Positions 34,779-43,900 of a DNA stretch of 64,000 nucleotides are shown one piece after another. Each line of letters starts with the position of its first letter. The stretch's first letter is position 1. Position numbers and translations under genes: made by a program. The notes beneath the pieces are model-generated. The model did no database searches. It was given only the letters and a program-made list of their open reading frames with translations, and was not told the origin of the DNA. Source of the DNA: AC-38 sp033856025 (GTDB lineage: Bacteria; Actinomycetota; Thermoleophilia; Solirubrobacterales; Solirubrobacteraceae); NCBI GenBank assembly GCA_033856025.1, contig JAWVFQ010000001.1, positions 1-64,000 of the forward strand, written 5' to 3'.

Positions 34779-35903
34779 TTAGCGCGGAAGGATGACAGGT
34801 CGGGCCGTCGCCAACTCGCGCCCGTAGAGGTCCATGTGGGCCTCCGCGAAGCCGGGCAGGTCGAAGCGCTCCTCCACCCGCCGCCGCCCCGCTGCGCCCA
34901 TCCGCCGGCGCAGCGACGGATCGGCGACCAGGCGGGCCAGCGCGGCTCCCAGCGCCTCGGCGTCGCCCGGCGCCACGAGGTAGCCGGTCTCGCCGTCCAC
35001 CACCATCTCGGGCAGTCCCCCGACCGCCGACGCGACCACCGGCAGGCCGGCTGCCATGGCCTCCAGCACGGAGATGGGCATGCACTCCGAGCGGCTGGAG
35101 AGGACGAACACGTCCGCGGCGGCGAGGCGCTCGGGCACGTCGTCGCGCTCGCCGGCCATCTCCACCGCGCCGCCCAGGCCGCCCGCGGCCAGCTCGGCCT
35201 CCACCGCCGCGCGGTCGGGCCCGTCGCCCACGATCTCGGCCCGGAACGAACCCGCGGGCGGGACCCGCAGCGCGCGGGCCAGGGTGACGAAGTCCTTGGG
35301 CTCGTGGAGGCGCCCGACGCTCACCAGCGTCGGGACCTCGGCGTCCAGCCCGGCGCGCGGCGCGCCGGCCGCGTCGACCGCGTTGGGGATGACCACGCTG
35401 CGCCGCGGGTCGCAGGTGCCCGCCTCGATCCCCATCCGGCGCACCTGCTCGACGGGACAGATCGTCATCGTCGCGAACGGGCGCGCCGCCCGCTCGGCCA
35501 GGCGGTAGGCGCGCGCGGCGGCGCCGTGGTGCGCGGCGAAGGCCCAGCCGTGGACGGTGAACAGCCGCACCGGGACGCGGGCCAGCCACGCGGCGAGCCG
35601 GCCCAGGAGCCCCACCTTGGACGAGTTCAGGTGCACGGCGACCGCGCCCTCGCGCCGGAACAGCCGCACGAGCTCGAACAGTCCCGGCACGTCGCGCCAG
35701 CCCACGGAGCGCCCGACCCAGCGCAGCGGGACGTAGCGGGCGCCGGCCGCCTCCACCGCCTCCCGCAGCGGGCCCTCGCCGTGCGCCGCCACCACGACGT
35801 CGTAGCGGCGCGCGAGCACGGGCGCCAGGGCGGCGACGTAGGCCTGCGCTCCCCCCACTCCCGAGAGGGTCACCGCGAGGACGATCCGGGGACGGGAGCT
35901 CAG
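34779..35903 (-). CDS. GT4 family glycosyltransferase
   Basis: A GT-B enzyme of about 374 residues. The first beta strand and glycine loop are PRIVLAVTLSGVGGAQAYV. The donor half has PTLVSVGRLHEPKDFVTLARAL and LSSRSECMPISVLEAMAAGLPVVA. The first standard start is GTG at 35873, which would cut away most of the first strand. Upstream the frame is closed by TAA four codons before a CTG at 35903, and that CTG overlaps the beta-helix TGA (CTGA). I therefore place the start at CTG 35903. Donor and acceptor are unknown. It is the second gene of the riboswitch-2 operon. Confidence 0.85.
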   Translation of the reverse strand: MSSRPRIVLAVTLSGVGGAQAYVAALAPVLARRYDVVVAAHGEGPLREAVEAAGARYVPLRWVGRSVGWRDVPGLFELVRLFRREGAVAVHLNSSKVGLLGRLAAWLARVPVRLFTVHGWAFAAHHGAAARAYRLAERAARPFATMTICPVEQVRRMGIEAGTCDPRRSVVIPNAVDAAGAPRAGLDAEVPTLVSVGRLHEPKDFVTLARALRVPPAGSFRAEIVGDGPDRAAVEAELAAGGLGGAVEMAGERDDVPERLAAADVFVLSSRSECMPISVLEAMAAGLPVVASAVGGLPEMVVDGETGYLVAPGDAEALGAALARLVADPSLRRRMGAAGRRRVEERFDLPGFAEAHMDLYGRELATARPVILPR

Positions 35904-37288
35904 ACCTGCAAGTTACCCGACACGCTGTAGCTGCCCTGGATACCGGTGGACAGGTCCAGGTACTTGCCGGCGGCGGGGTCGATGCGGTTGTTGGCGATCA
36001 CGAAGCTCTCGCGCGTCGGGCCGGACTCGTCGGTGCGCGACACGTACATGCCGGCGGCCGTGGTGCGCGAGATGTCGTTGTTGCGCCACGTGCTGGTGCC
36101 GGGGACCGTGTCGTACTGGAACCAGGCGATGGCGATGGGGCCGCCGCTGATCGTGTTGCGCTCGATGCGGCTGTTGCGGAACCGCACGCTCACGCCGTTG
36201 TCGGAGAAGCCCTTGATCGTGTTGTCGGTGACCACGGCGTCGACCACCTTGAGGTAGATGCCGTGCTTGCCGTAGTCGATCGACGAGTCGATCCCGGTGT
36301 CGGTGATCAGGTTGGCGCGGATGGTGTAGCGCGCGCCGATCAGGATCATTCCCGAGTCGCCGGAGCGGTCGACCTGGCTGGCCTCGATGGTCCAGTCGTC
36401 GCCCTCGGCGTAGATGCCGACCGCGTTGCGCTCCAGGACCACGCCCTGGATCGTCACGCGGTCGCCCGCGCCCTGGATCCCGTGGGCCACGCCGGGGAAG
36501 GCGAGGTTCTGGACGGCGATGTCGCTCTTGTCGCGGAACCACATGCCCTTGGGCAGGACCGCGCGGCCCTGTCCGTAGGAGCCGTAGACGACCGGCTTGC
36601 CCCGGGCGCCGCCGCGCTCGGGCATGAGCGTGTCGTCGGAGTAGGTGGCGCCGCCATCGAACAGGACGCCGTCGCCGGGGCTCAGGTCGGCGCGGTTGGC
36701 CTGGCGGACCGTCTTCCAGGCCGCCTCGGGGCTGGTGCCGGAGTTGGAGTCCGAGCCGGAGGGGCTGACGTAGTAGGTGGTCCCGGTGATCGCGACGGGG
36801 GTGAAGGAGCCCACGCCACCCGCGGAGCCCACGGCCACCGAGGCGGACGCGACGGGCTTGGGGGCCGGCCGGGCGGCGGGCTGGCGCTTGATGTTGCGCA
36901 CGATGAAGCGGACGACGCGGGAGCGGTAGTTGCCCGCGGCATCGTAGGCCGTGGCCCGCAGGGTGTGGCGCCCGTTGCGCATGCGCCGCGTGTCGAAGCG
37001 GACGGAGTAGGGGGCGTGGCTGCGGACGGCCAGGCGGCGGCCGTTGACGCGGAAGACGACGCGGCGGATGCTGCGGTTGTCGCGGACCCGCGTGCGGGCC
37101 CGGACGACGCCGGACACCGAGGCGCGGGGACGCGGCGAGAGGACGACGAGGCGGGGGGCGGCGCCGTCCGCATGGGCGACGACCTGGGCCTGCGCGCGGG
37201 GCGCGGCGGCCAGGGCCGTGAGGGCGGCGACGGCGAGGGCGGTGACTGCGGCGATGAGGACCCGAATCGGGCGGTCGGCCAGGACCAT
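35900..37288 (-). CDS. secreted right-handed beta-helix protein with Ig-like domain (paralog 2), riboswitch-controlled
   Basis: The 462-residue protein is laid out like paralog 1 at 24349. It has a signal peptide (about 8-35, VLIAAVTALAVAALTALAAA), an Ig-like domain (about 45-140, RASVSGVVRARTRVRDN to YDAAGNYRSRVVRF), a short linker, and a parallel beta-helix from about 165. Shared signatures are YYVSPSGSDSNSGTSP, TLMPERGG, YGKHGIYLKV (about 339), GGPIAIAWFQYD and PTRESFVIANN. Activity is unknown; the fold is that of pectate lyase/epimerase-like proteins. It leads an operon with a GT4 enzyme, Wzz/BY-kinase and ligase. The ATG at 37288 is preceded by GGAGG held in a hairpin loop. Confidence 0.85.
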   Translation of the reverse strand: MVLADRPIRVLIAAVTALAVAALTALAAAPRAQAQVVAHADGAAPRLVVLSPRPRASVSGVVRARTRVRDNRSIRRVVFRVNGRRLAVRSHAPYSVRFDTRRMRNGRHTLRATAYDAAGNYRSRVVRFIVRNIKRQPAARPAPKPVASASVAVGSAGGVGSFTPVAITGTTYYVSPSGSDSNSGTSPEAAWKTVRQANRADLSPGDGVLFDGGATYSDDTLMPERGGARGKPVVYGSYGQGRAVLPKGMWFRDKSDIAVQNLAFPGVAHGIQGAGDRVTIQGVVLERNAVGIYAEGDDWTIEASQVDRSGDSGMILIGARYTIRANLITDTGIDSSIDYGKHGIYLKVVDAVVTDNTIKGFSDNGVSVRFRNSRIERNTISGGPIAIAWFQYDTVPGTSTWRNNDISRTTAAGMYVSRTDESGPTRESFVIANNRIDPAAGKYLDLSTGIQGSYSVSGNLQV

Positions 37289-37290
37289 GG

Positions 37291-37313
37291 GGAAGACCTC
37301 CGGTGCTTCTTCC
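37291..37313 (-). promoter_or_regulatory. hairpin with Shine-Dalgarno in its loop (expression platform, copy 2)
   Basis: GGAAGA and TCTTCC (plus-strand positions 37291-37296 and 37308-37313) pair perfectly, with an 11-base loop that contains the GGAGG Shine-Dalgarno (37301-37297) of the beta-helix gene. The arrangement repeats that of copy 1, although the sequence differs. Confidence 0.5.
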
Positions 37314-37329
37314 GACCTGGCTCACCCGG

Positions 37330-37425
37330 AACAACTCTTTCGGTAGCTCGGCTGACTCGTCCTTGCGGTTCGAGTCCCGGGGCTTTGCGGACCCGCCTCA
37401 CGGCGGGGGTGCCTTTCTCGGGAGT
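37330..37425 (-). ncRNA. class I GEMM (c-di-GMP or cGAMP) riboswitch, copy 2
   Basis: The minus-strand leader carries the same ordered elements as copy 1. These are GAGAAAGGC, hairpin CCCGCC-GTGA-GGCGGG, CGCAAAGCCCCGGGACTCG, a second hairpin closed by GACTCG/CGAGTC, and AGCCGAGCTACCGAAAGAG. Conservation of the core with compensatory or loop-preserving changes in both helices supports a structured RNA rather than a chance repeat. It precedes the four-gene operon 37288-31886 (beta-helix, GT4, Wzz/BY-kinase, ligase). Confidence 0.87.
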
Positions 37426-37468
37426 GCCTTCGGTGCGGAGTACTTGGACGCTTTTTCTGGTGCTCCCT

Positions 37469-37496
37469 GCTTCGGCGGTTCCCGGCGGGGACTTGA
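37469..37496 (-). promoter_or_regulatory. sigma-28-like promoter candidate before riboswitch 2
   Basis: Minus strand TCAAGTCC (37496-37489), a 12-base spacer and GCCGAAGC (37476-37469), about 44 bases before the aptamer. It matches the element at 20709-20737 more closely than expected for random GC-rich DNA, but three sites are too few for certainty. Confidence 0.35.
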
Positions 37497-37498
37497 CT

Positions 37499-37532
37499 TG
37501 CCTGGACGCCGCCTGGACGCCCTCTGGACGCG
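37499..37532. repeat. short direct repeats of CTGGACGC
   Basis: Three near-identical copies of CCTGGACGC or CTCTGGACGC are spaced about ten bases apart, just downstream of the ligase stop and upstream of the promoter candidate for riboswitch 2. One ACTGGACGCC also lies upstream of riboswitch 1 (26071-26080). They could be regulator sites, but the motif also occurs in coding DNA here. Confidence 0.35.
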
Positions 37533-37538
37533 TCGCGC

Positions 37539-39554
37539 CTAGCGGATGCGCCCGGCGCGCTCGCGGATGCGCCGGTTGAGGCGCTCCACGTCGATCCGGC
37601 GGCCCTTGAGCACCGCGCGCAGCGTGGTGCGCGTGAGGTCGTCGCGCGGGTTGAGCGCCTGGGCGCGGCGCAGCAGGCCCAGCGCCAAGGCCCGCTCGCC
37701 CCGCTGGGAGGCGATCGCGCCCAGCTCCAGCGCGGCGTAGGAGCTGCGCCGGTTGCGGTCCAGCGCCTGGCGGAACTCCTTCTCGGCGCCCGCCAGGTCG
37801 TGGCGGCGCAGGGCGATCGTCCCGGCCACGAGCAGCGGGCGCTCGCTGAACGGGTTCATGGACGCCGCCTGGTCCAGACGGTCGTGGGCCAGCTGGAGGT
37901 CCTGGGGCCAGGTGCGGGCGGCGCGCCGGGTCTGCGTCTCGGCGATCCAGGGCAGCGCCAGCGAGATCGCGGCGACCAGCGCGAACGCCCCGACGGCGAT
38001 CGCGCCGATGGGGAAGCGCCCGGGAGGCTCGGGCTCCGTCGCGACGGCGCGAACCGCTCGGCGCGGGAGCAGCCCGCAGGCCAGGCCGATCATCGCCCAG
38101 GCCGGCGCGCCCAGACCGGCGAACTCCCAGAACCAGTCCACGGAGCCGTGGACCAGCCAGTACACGAAGCTCACGGTGGCCGCCGCGGCGACGCCGGCCG
38201 CCAGGCGGTCGGGCTGGCGGGCCGCGCGCAGCGCGGCCCACAGGGCGGCGGCGATCGCCCCGAGGAGCAGGAGCGCGCCGACGATCCCGGTCTCGGCCAG
38301 CGCGCGCATCTCCAGCGAGTGGGGGTAGCGGGGCGACTCGTCGCTGCGCCGGGCGGCTAGGTAGTCCTGGGCGAAGTTGTCCGCGCCCACCCCCGCGACC
38401 GGGTGGTCGAGGAAGACGTCCAGCGACACGCGATAGAAGTCGTAGCGGTTGCTCCCCAGGCCCGAGGTGAACAGGCGCCCGCCCTGCTCGTTGGAGTAGC
38501 CCTGCTTGAAGGAGTGCCAGCCGTCCCGGACGCCCTCGACGGGCCCGCCCGCCAGGACCAGGCCCGCGGCGCCGCCCGCCAGCGCCAGCGCGATGCCCAT
38601 GGCGGCCAGGGCGCGGTGGGCGGCGCGCTCGCGCTCGGGCGTGGCGACGCGGCGCTCCAGCACGGCGATCAGCGCCACCACCAGCGCCACCGCGAGCGCG
38701 CAGCCGAGGATCGTCGGCGCCAGCGGCGCCACGGCGCCGGTCGCGGACTTCCCCGCGTCGATGAGGTCGGAGGAGTGCAGGACCACCGGGCCGATCGCGG
38801 CCAGCGCCGCCGCCAGGGGCAGGAGCGCGGCGAAGTTGCGCACCCGGTCCGGGAGGGCCAGGAACACCACGACCAGGACGATCGGCACCGCGAACACCGA
38901 GCCGCGGCTCTGGCCCATCAGCGCGACGCCGGCCAGGATCGTGGCGCAGCCGGCCAGCGCGGAGCGCAGCCACCACGCCACCTCGCGCCGGCCCGAGAGC
39001 AGGACGGCCGGCCAGGCCGGGAGCAGGAAGAGCGCCGAGTTCGCGTTGACGTAGGAGCTGGGGTCGGCCAGGCGCTGGGCCAGGTAGTGGTCGAGCGGGA
39101 AGCGCGCGCCGTTGACCTGGAGCAGCGTGACCGCGGCGACGATCGTGATCCCCAGGATCCACGCGCACATGGGCAGCAGCGCCGCCTGCCCGCGCATCGG
39201 CCACAGCGCGAACAGCGCGAACACGACGAGGTAGAGGAGCGTGCGGTTCGCGCCGTCCCAGGCCTCGCCGCCGTCGTCGGCCCACAGCAGCGAGAGGAAG
39301 CTCCACGCCGTGTAGGCGGCCAGGCAGGCCAGCGCGGCCAGGACGGGGCGCGGGACGTCCGCGAGCCGCAGGGGCACCGCGCCGGCCGTGACGGCCAGCA
39401 GCGCGACGAGGAACAGGGCGCCCGGGTACCAGTCGGCGGTCAGGTATCCCGCCTCGCTCGTGGCCCACACCGAGAAGATCAGGGTGGCCAGGAGGGCGGG
39501 CAGCGCCGCGGGAGCTGCGCTGAGGAGGCTGGTGGGCCGCGACACGCCGGCCAC
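37539..39554 (-). CDS. O-antigen ligase/polymerase membrane protein with TPR tail
   Basis: A protein of about 671 residues with about 12 membrane helices. The Wzy_C/ligase loop contains VFLDHPVAGVGADNFAQDYL and YPHSLEMRALAETGIVG. A cytoplasmic or external C-terminal region (about 540-671) reads as tetratricopeptide-like helices (AAEKEFRQALDRNRRSSYAAL is typical, read in parts; RALALGLLRRAQALNP). It would join or polymerise lipid-linked glycan repeats and is distinct from the smaller ligase at 31886. The first start is GTG at 39554. However, TATAAG sits at 39559-39554, eight bases before an in-frame GTG at 39545, so a leaderless start at 39545 is more likely. It is separated from the next operon by the 250-base riboswitch leader. 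Confidence 0.85.
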   Translation of the reverse strand: MAGVSRPTSLLSAAPAALPALLATLIFSVWATSEAGYLTADWYPGALFLVALLAVTAGAVPLRLADVPRPVLAALACLAAYTAWSFLSLLWADDGGEAWDGANRTLLYLVVFALFALWPMRGQAALLPMCAWILGITIVAAVTLLQVNGARFPLDHYLAQRLADPSSYVNANSALFLLPAWPAVLLSGRREVAWWLRSALAGCATILAGVALMGQSRGSVFAVPIVLVVVFLALPDRVRNFAALLPLAAALAAIGPVVLHSSDLIDAGKSATGAVAPLAPTILGCALAVALVVALIAVLERRVATPERERAAHRALAAMGIALALAGGAAGLVLAGGPVEGVRDGWHSFKQGYSNEQGGRLFTSGLGSNRYDFYRVSLDVFLDHPVAGVGADNFAQDYLAARRSDESPRYPHSLEMRALAETGIVGALLLLGAIAAALWAALRAARQPDRLAAGVAAAATVSFVYWLVHGSVDWFWEFAGLGAPAWAMIGLACGLLPRRAVRAVATEPEPPGRFPIGAIAVGAFALVAAISLALPWIAETQTRRAARTWPQDLQLAHDRLDQAASMNPFSERPLLVAGTIALRRHDLAGAEKEFRQALDRNRRSSYAALELGAIASQRGERALALGLLRRAQALNPRDDLTRTTLRAVLKGRRIDVERLNRRIRERAGRIR

Positions 39555-39614
39555 TTATACCCGGTGGGCCGGTTGCCGGATATCCTCCGGCTCGGGGCGG
39601 CCTGCCCTGCTCAC

Positions 39615-39890
39615 ATGCCCGAATTCAACGTCGTCCCCATGAACAAGACCCTCCTCGTCGAGGGCACCGGCCGCAAGGAGCCCTTCCGCGGCCTGGTGAT
39701 CGCCATCGGCTGGTACGAGGAGCAGGGCGCCGGCGCGGCGCGCCGGCGGGCCGTGGGCGCCCAGGCGCCGCCCGACATCCACTACCTGGTGAGCGACGAG
39801 AGCAAGCCGGCCCCGATCTGGACCGAGGCGCGCCACATCACCTCGCAGCAGTGGTTCCCGCTGGCGCGCTCCGGCGCGCCCTCGGCCTGA
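39615..39890 (+). CDS. small conserved-looking hypothetical protein
   Basis: The 91-residue product starts MPEFNVVPMNKTLLVEG and continues with FRGLVIAIGWYEEQ, a Gly/Ala/Arg-rich turn, then PDIHYLVSDESKPAPIWTEARHITSQQW. It has no signal peptide or membrane helix. I do not recognise the family. Coding is supported by the codon-position GC pattern and by TATCCT at 39580-39585 upstream in a divergent intergenic space. An alternative start is the ATG at 39639 (MNKTLLVEG). Neighbours are a ligase (divergent) and a beta-helix gene (convergent, 10 bases away). Confidence 0.6.
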   Translation: MPEFNVVPMNKTLLVEGTGRKEPFRGLVIAIGWYEEQGAGAARRRAVGAQAPPDIHYLVSDESKPAPIWTEARHITSQQWFPLARSGAPSA

Positions 39891-39900
39891 CAGGCCGGGC

Positions 39901-40920
39901 CTAGCCCTCGAGGTTGCCCAGGACGTCGTAGTGCCCCAGCGTGGGGCCGAGGTCCAGGTAGCGCCCGGCGCGGCGGTGCAGCAGGTTGGCCCGGATGACG
40001 AAGCTCTCGCGTGTCGCGCCCGCCCGGTCGGCCCGGGAGACGTAGATGCCGGCGCTCGTGGTGCTCGTGATCGCGTTGGAGACCCAGGAGCTCGTGCCGG
40101 CGTCGCGGTCGTACTGGAACCAGGCGATCCCGACGGCGCCGCCGTCGATCTGGTTGCCCTCGATGTGGCTGTTGCGGTAGCGGACGCTGATCCCGTCGTC
40201 GGCGAAGGCGCGGATCACGTTGCCCGTCACCTCGGCGTCGACCACCTTGAGGTAGATGCCGTGCTTGCCGTAGGGGATGGAGCCGTCGCGCCCGGTGCGC
40301 TCGATGCGGTTGCCGGTGACCGCCATCCGGCGCCCGACCAGGATGAGCCCGGAGTCGCCGATGTCCTCGATGCGGTTGGCGCCGAGCCACCAGTCCGAGC
40401 CGGCCGCGTACACGCCCATGCGCGTGTGCGCGATGGCGGAGTTGGTGAGCGCGATGCGCTGCCCGTGGCCCACGAGCCCGGCGCCGAACATCGCCAGGTG
40501 GTCGAAGACCAGGTCGTGGCGGCGGCGGAACCAGATGCCGCCGGGCAGCCGGGCGCGGCCGGCGCCGTACGTGGCGAAGACGATCGGGGCGCCCGGGCCG
40601 CCGCTCGTCGGGGGCATCAGGGTGCCGCCGAAGGTCTGGCCGGCCTGGAACAGGACGCGGTCGCCGGCGCGCAGGTGGGCGCGGTTGACGCGCCGGACGG
40701 TGCGCCAGGCCCGGACGGGGGAGAGCCCGGAGCGATGGTCCGAGCCGCCGGGCGAGACGAAGAAGGTCCGCGCGTGCGACGCCTCGGGCGCGAGGGCCGC
40801 CGCATGGAAGAGCGCCGCCGCCGTCACCAGGGCGAGGACCACGGACCGCACGCTCGTCCGCGGATGCCCGCGCGACACGGGCGCTGATCTGTCTGCCGGG
40901 GCCGCCGGCGCGGCTGTCAT
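39901..40920 (-). CDS. secreted right-handed beta-helix protein (paralog 3), no riboswitch
   Basis: The 339-residue product has an N-terminal signal/anchor (about 25-50, SVRSVVLALVTAAALFHAAA). The beta-helix domain follows directly, without the Ig-like domain of paralogs 1 and 2. Shared signatures are FFVSPGGSDHRSGLSPVRAW, TLMPPTSGG, YGKHGIYLKV (about 217), GIAWFQYDRDAGTSSW and ATRESFVIRANL. The ATG at 40920 is chosen because GGGAGG lies upstream and the frame further upstream overlaps the coiled-coil gene. Its leader is only about 40 bases and contains no GEMM elements. Function is unknown. Confidence 0.82.
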   Translation of the reverse strand: MTAAPAAPADRSAPVSRGHPRTSVRSVVLALVTAAALFHAAALAPEASHARTFFVSPGGSDHRSGLSPVRAWRTVRRVNRAHLRAGDRVLFQAGQTFGGTLMPPTSGGPGAPIVFATYGAGRARLPGGIWFRRRHDLVFDHLAMFGAGLVGHGQRIALTNSAIAHTRMGVYAAGSDWWLGANRIEDIGDSGLILVGRRMAVTGNRIERTGRDGSIPYGKHGIYLKVVDAEVTGNVIRAFADDGISVRYRNSHIEGNQIDGGAVGIAWFQYDRDAGTSSWVSNAITSTTSAGIYVSRADRAGATRESFVIRANLLHRRAGRYLDLGPTLGHYDVLGNLEG

Positions 40921-40961
40921 GTCCGGTCCCGTCCTCCCGTGACGTCGCCGGAGGTCGCTGT

Positions 40962-43900
40962 CTAGGGCGGTCCCGTCCGGCGTAGCTCTTCGAGCTCGGC
41001 CCGAGCGGCCGTGGCGGCCGCCTCCGCAAGCTCGAGCATTTCCCACTGCCCTTCCGTGATGGAGGCTAGCTCGGCCAGCCGCTGGGCGTCGCGGTCACTG
41101 GTCATCCCGGCCGAGGCCTCTGACGCGGCGTGGACCTGCATCGACGCGCGCTCGGCCTCGCGGGCGCGGCGCTGCAGCCCGTCGACCGCCTCCCGGAACG
41201 TGTCGCGCTCGGCGGTCACGTCGGCCAGCCGCTTGCGAATCTGGGTGGCGCGGTGCTCGGCGTCGGCGGCGGTCTGCCGCAGCTGGGCCAGCACGGCGGG
41301 ATCGCCCGTCTGCGCCCGTTCGCGCAGCGTGGCCATCTCGGCCCGGGCCTCGTCGGCCGCGGCGGCCGCCCGCTCGGCGCGGGAGCGCTCCTCGCCGATC
41401 TGCGCCTCGAGCAGCTCGGTGGTCTCCTGGGCCTCCGACAGCGCCGCCTGCAGCTCGAGGGCGCGGCCGTCGGCCTCGCTCAGGCGCGTCTCGAGCCCCT
41501 CGCGCTCGGCATCCGCGCGCTGAGCCGCCTCGCGGGCCTCGGCGAGGGCGGCCTCGAGGGAGTCGGCCCGCGCGGCCCGCTCGAGGACCGCGCTCTCCAG
41601 CGCTTCGGCGCGCTGGGTCCGCTCGGCCAGGACGGCCTCGAGCGACTCGGCCCGCGACGCCTGCTCCGCCACGGCCGCCTCGGCCTGGCCGCGAGCCTCC
41701 TCGGCGGCGGCCCGCGCCTGCGCGCGGGCGTCTTCCAGGGCGGCTTCGAGAGACTCGGCGCGGGCCGTCTGCTCGGCGATGGCCCCTTCCGCCTCGTCAC
41801 GGGCACTCTGCACGGCCGCCTCGGCCGACTGGCGCGCGTCCTCGACGGCCGCCTGCGCCTGAGCGCGAGCCTCCTGGATGGTGCTCTGCGCCTGAGCGCG
41901 GACCTCCTGGATGGTGGTCTGCGCCTGAGCGCGGACCTCCTGGATGGTGGCTTCCGCCTGCGTACTGGCCTCTTCGAGCGCGGCTTCGAGCGAGTCCGCG
42001 CGCGCCGCCTGCTCCAGAACGGCGCCCTCGGCCCGGGCGCGGGCCTCCTCGGCGGCGGTCTGCGCCTGAGCGCGGGTCTCCTCGAGGGCGGCTTCGAGCG
42101 CGTCGGCGCGGGTCGTCTGCTCGGCGAGGGCGGCCTCGGCCTGCTCGCGCGTCTCGGCGAGGGCGGTCTCCAGCGAATCCGCTCGGGCGCTCTGCTCGGC
42201 GAGGGCGGCCTGGAGGGACTCGGCGTGCGACGTCTGCTCGGCGATCGCCGCCTCGGCCTCCTCGCGGGCGCCGGCGAGCTCGGCCTGGAGGGCCTCGACT
42301 CGCCGCTGCTCCTCCTCCAGAATCGTCTCGGTCTCCTGGCGGGCCTCGGCGATGGCGACCTGGATCTGCTCGCGCGTCTCGGTCAGGGCGGCGTCGAGGG
42401 CGTCGCCGCGGCGGGTCTGCTCGGCCAGGGCGACCTCCAGGCGCTCGGCCTCGCCGGTGCGCTCGGCCAGCGCCGCCTCGGCCGCCTCGCGGCGCTCGGT
42501 CTCCTCGGTGAGGATCGCCTCCGCCTCGCGTCCCGCGTCGGCCAGCCGCGCCTCCAGCGCCTCGCGCCGGGACGCCTCGTCGCGGTTCTCGGACTCCAGC
42601 TGCTCGCGCAGGCGCGTCTCCTGCTCCAGCGTCGCCTCCACCTGCTCGCGCAGCCGGGTCTCCTCGTCCAGCGTGGACTCGAACTGCTCGCGCCGGGCGG
42701 ACTCCTCCGCCAGCGACGCCTCGGCGCTCTGCAGCGCCCGCGCCGACTCCTCCAGTGCGGTCTGGAGCGACGCGCGCTCCGCGGCGTCCTCGAGCAGCCG
42801 GCCCTCCAGCGCCTCGCGCCGGCCGCGCTCCACGCCCAGGGCCTCCTCGCCCTGCGCGGTGGTCCGGGCCAGCGTGGACTCCAGCTCGGCGGCCTGCACG
42901 CGCACGCGCTCGACCTCGGTCTCCAGCTCGGCCCGCGTGCGGCGCTCGGCCTCCAGCGCCGCCTCCACGGACTCGCGCCGGCGCGCCTGCTCGCCGGTGG
43001 CCGCCTCGGCCGCGTCCGCCCGCCGGGTCTGCTCCTCCAGCGCGGCGTCCAGCGCGTCGCCGCGGCGCTGGCCGGCCGTGGCCCGCTCCGACGTCTGCGC
43101 CAGCGCGGCCTCCAGCTCGCTCACGCGGGTGCGCAGGTCGTCGACCTGAGCGGCGTGCTGAGCGGCGAGCTCGACCGCCCGGGCCTCCGCGCGCTCCAGG
43201 CGCTCGGCCAGCGCGTCGCGCGCGGCGGACGCCTCGTCGAGCTGCCCCTGGAGCGCCGCGCCCGCCCGCTGGGAGGCGGTCGCCTCGGCCGCCAGCTCGT
43301 CCGCGCGGCGGCGGGCGGCGTCGCGCTCGGCCTCCAGCGCGCCCCACGAGTCGCGCAGGTTCGTGGCCTCGGTGGTCAGCTCGGCGAGCCGGCGGTCGGT
43401 CGCCTCGGCGTGCTCGGACACGGCCGCGGACCGCACCTCGGCCTGCTGGGCGCGCTGCTCGAACGCCTCGACCTGGGCGGTGAGGCGCTCGACGTCGGAG
43501 CGCAGCGTGAGGACCTCGCCCCGGGCCGCCTCGCGCTCGCGCTCCAGGTGGGCGCGCTCGCGCCGGAACTGCTCCGTCGCCGCGTCGCGCTCGGAGCCCA
43601 GCTCGCGCAGCCGCTCGGCCAGCTCGTCGCGCTGCGCCGCCGCGCGCTGCGCCTCGGCCTGCGTCTCCTCCACGTCCGCGCCCAGCGCACGGGCGCGCTC
43701 CTGCGCCGCCTCGGCGTGCGACTCCAGGTCGCTGGCCCGCGAGTCGGCCGCCGCGACCGCCGCCTCCATCTCGGCCACCTGCGCCCGCGCGGCGTCGGCG
43801 TCCACCCGCATCCGCTCGGCCAGCGCCTCGGTCGAGGTCACCGTCGACGCGGCCTCCGCGGCGCGCGCCTCGTACTCCCGCGCCCGCGCTTCGGCCTGCG

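Noticed and set aside
37499..37532. CTGGACGC repeats as a mobile-element end
   Set aside because: No inverted partner, target duplication or transposase is present; the repeats are too short.
40921..40961. Third riboswitch before the third beta-helix gene
   Set aside because: The short leader lacks the GCAAAGCC core and both hairpins; the segment is too short for an aptamer.
41856..41954. Tandem 33-base repeats as a CRISPR array
   Set aside because: Repeats are contiguous without spacers and stay in frame within the coiled-coil gene.
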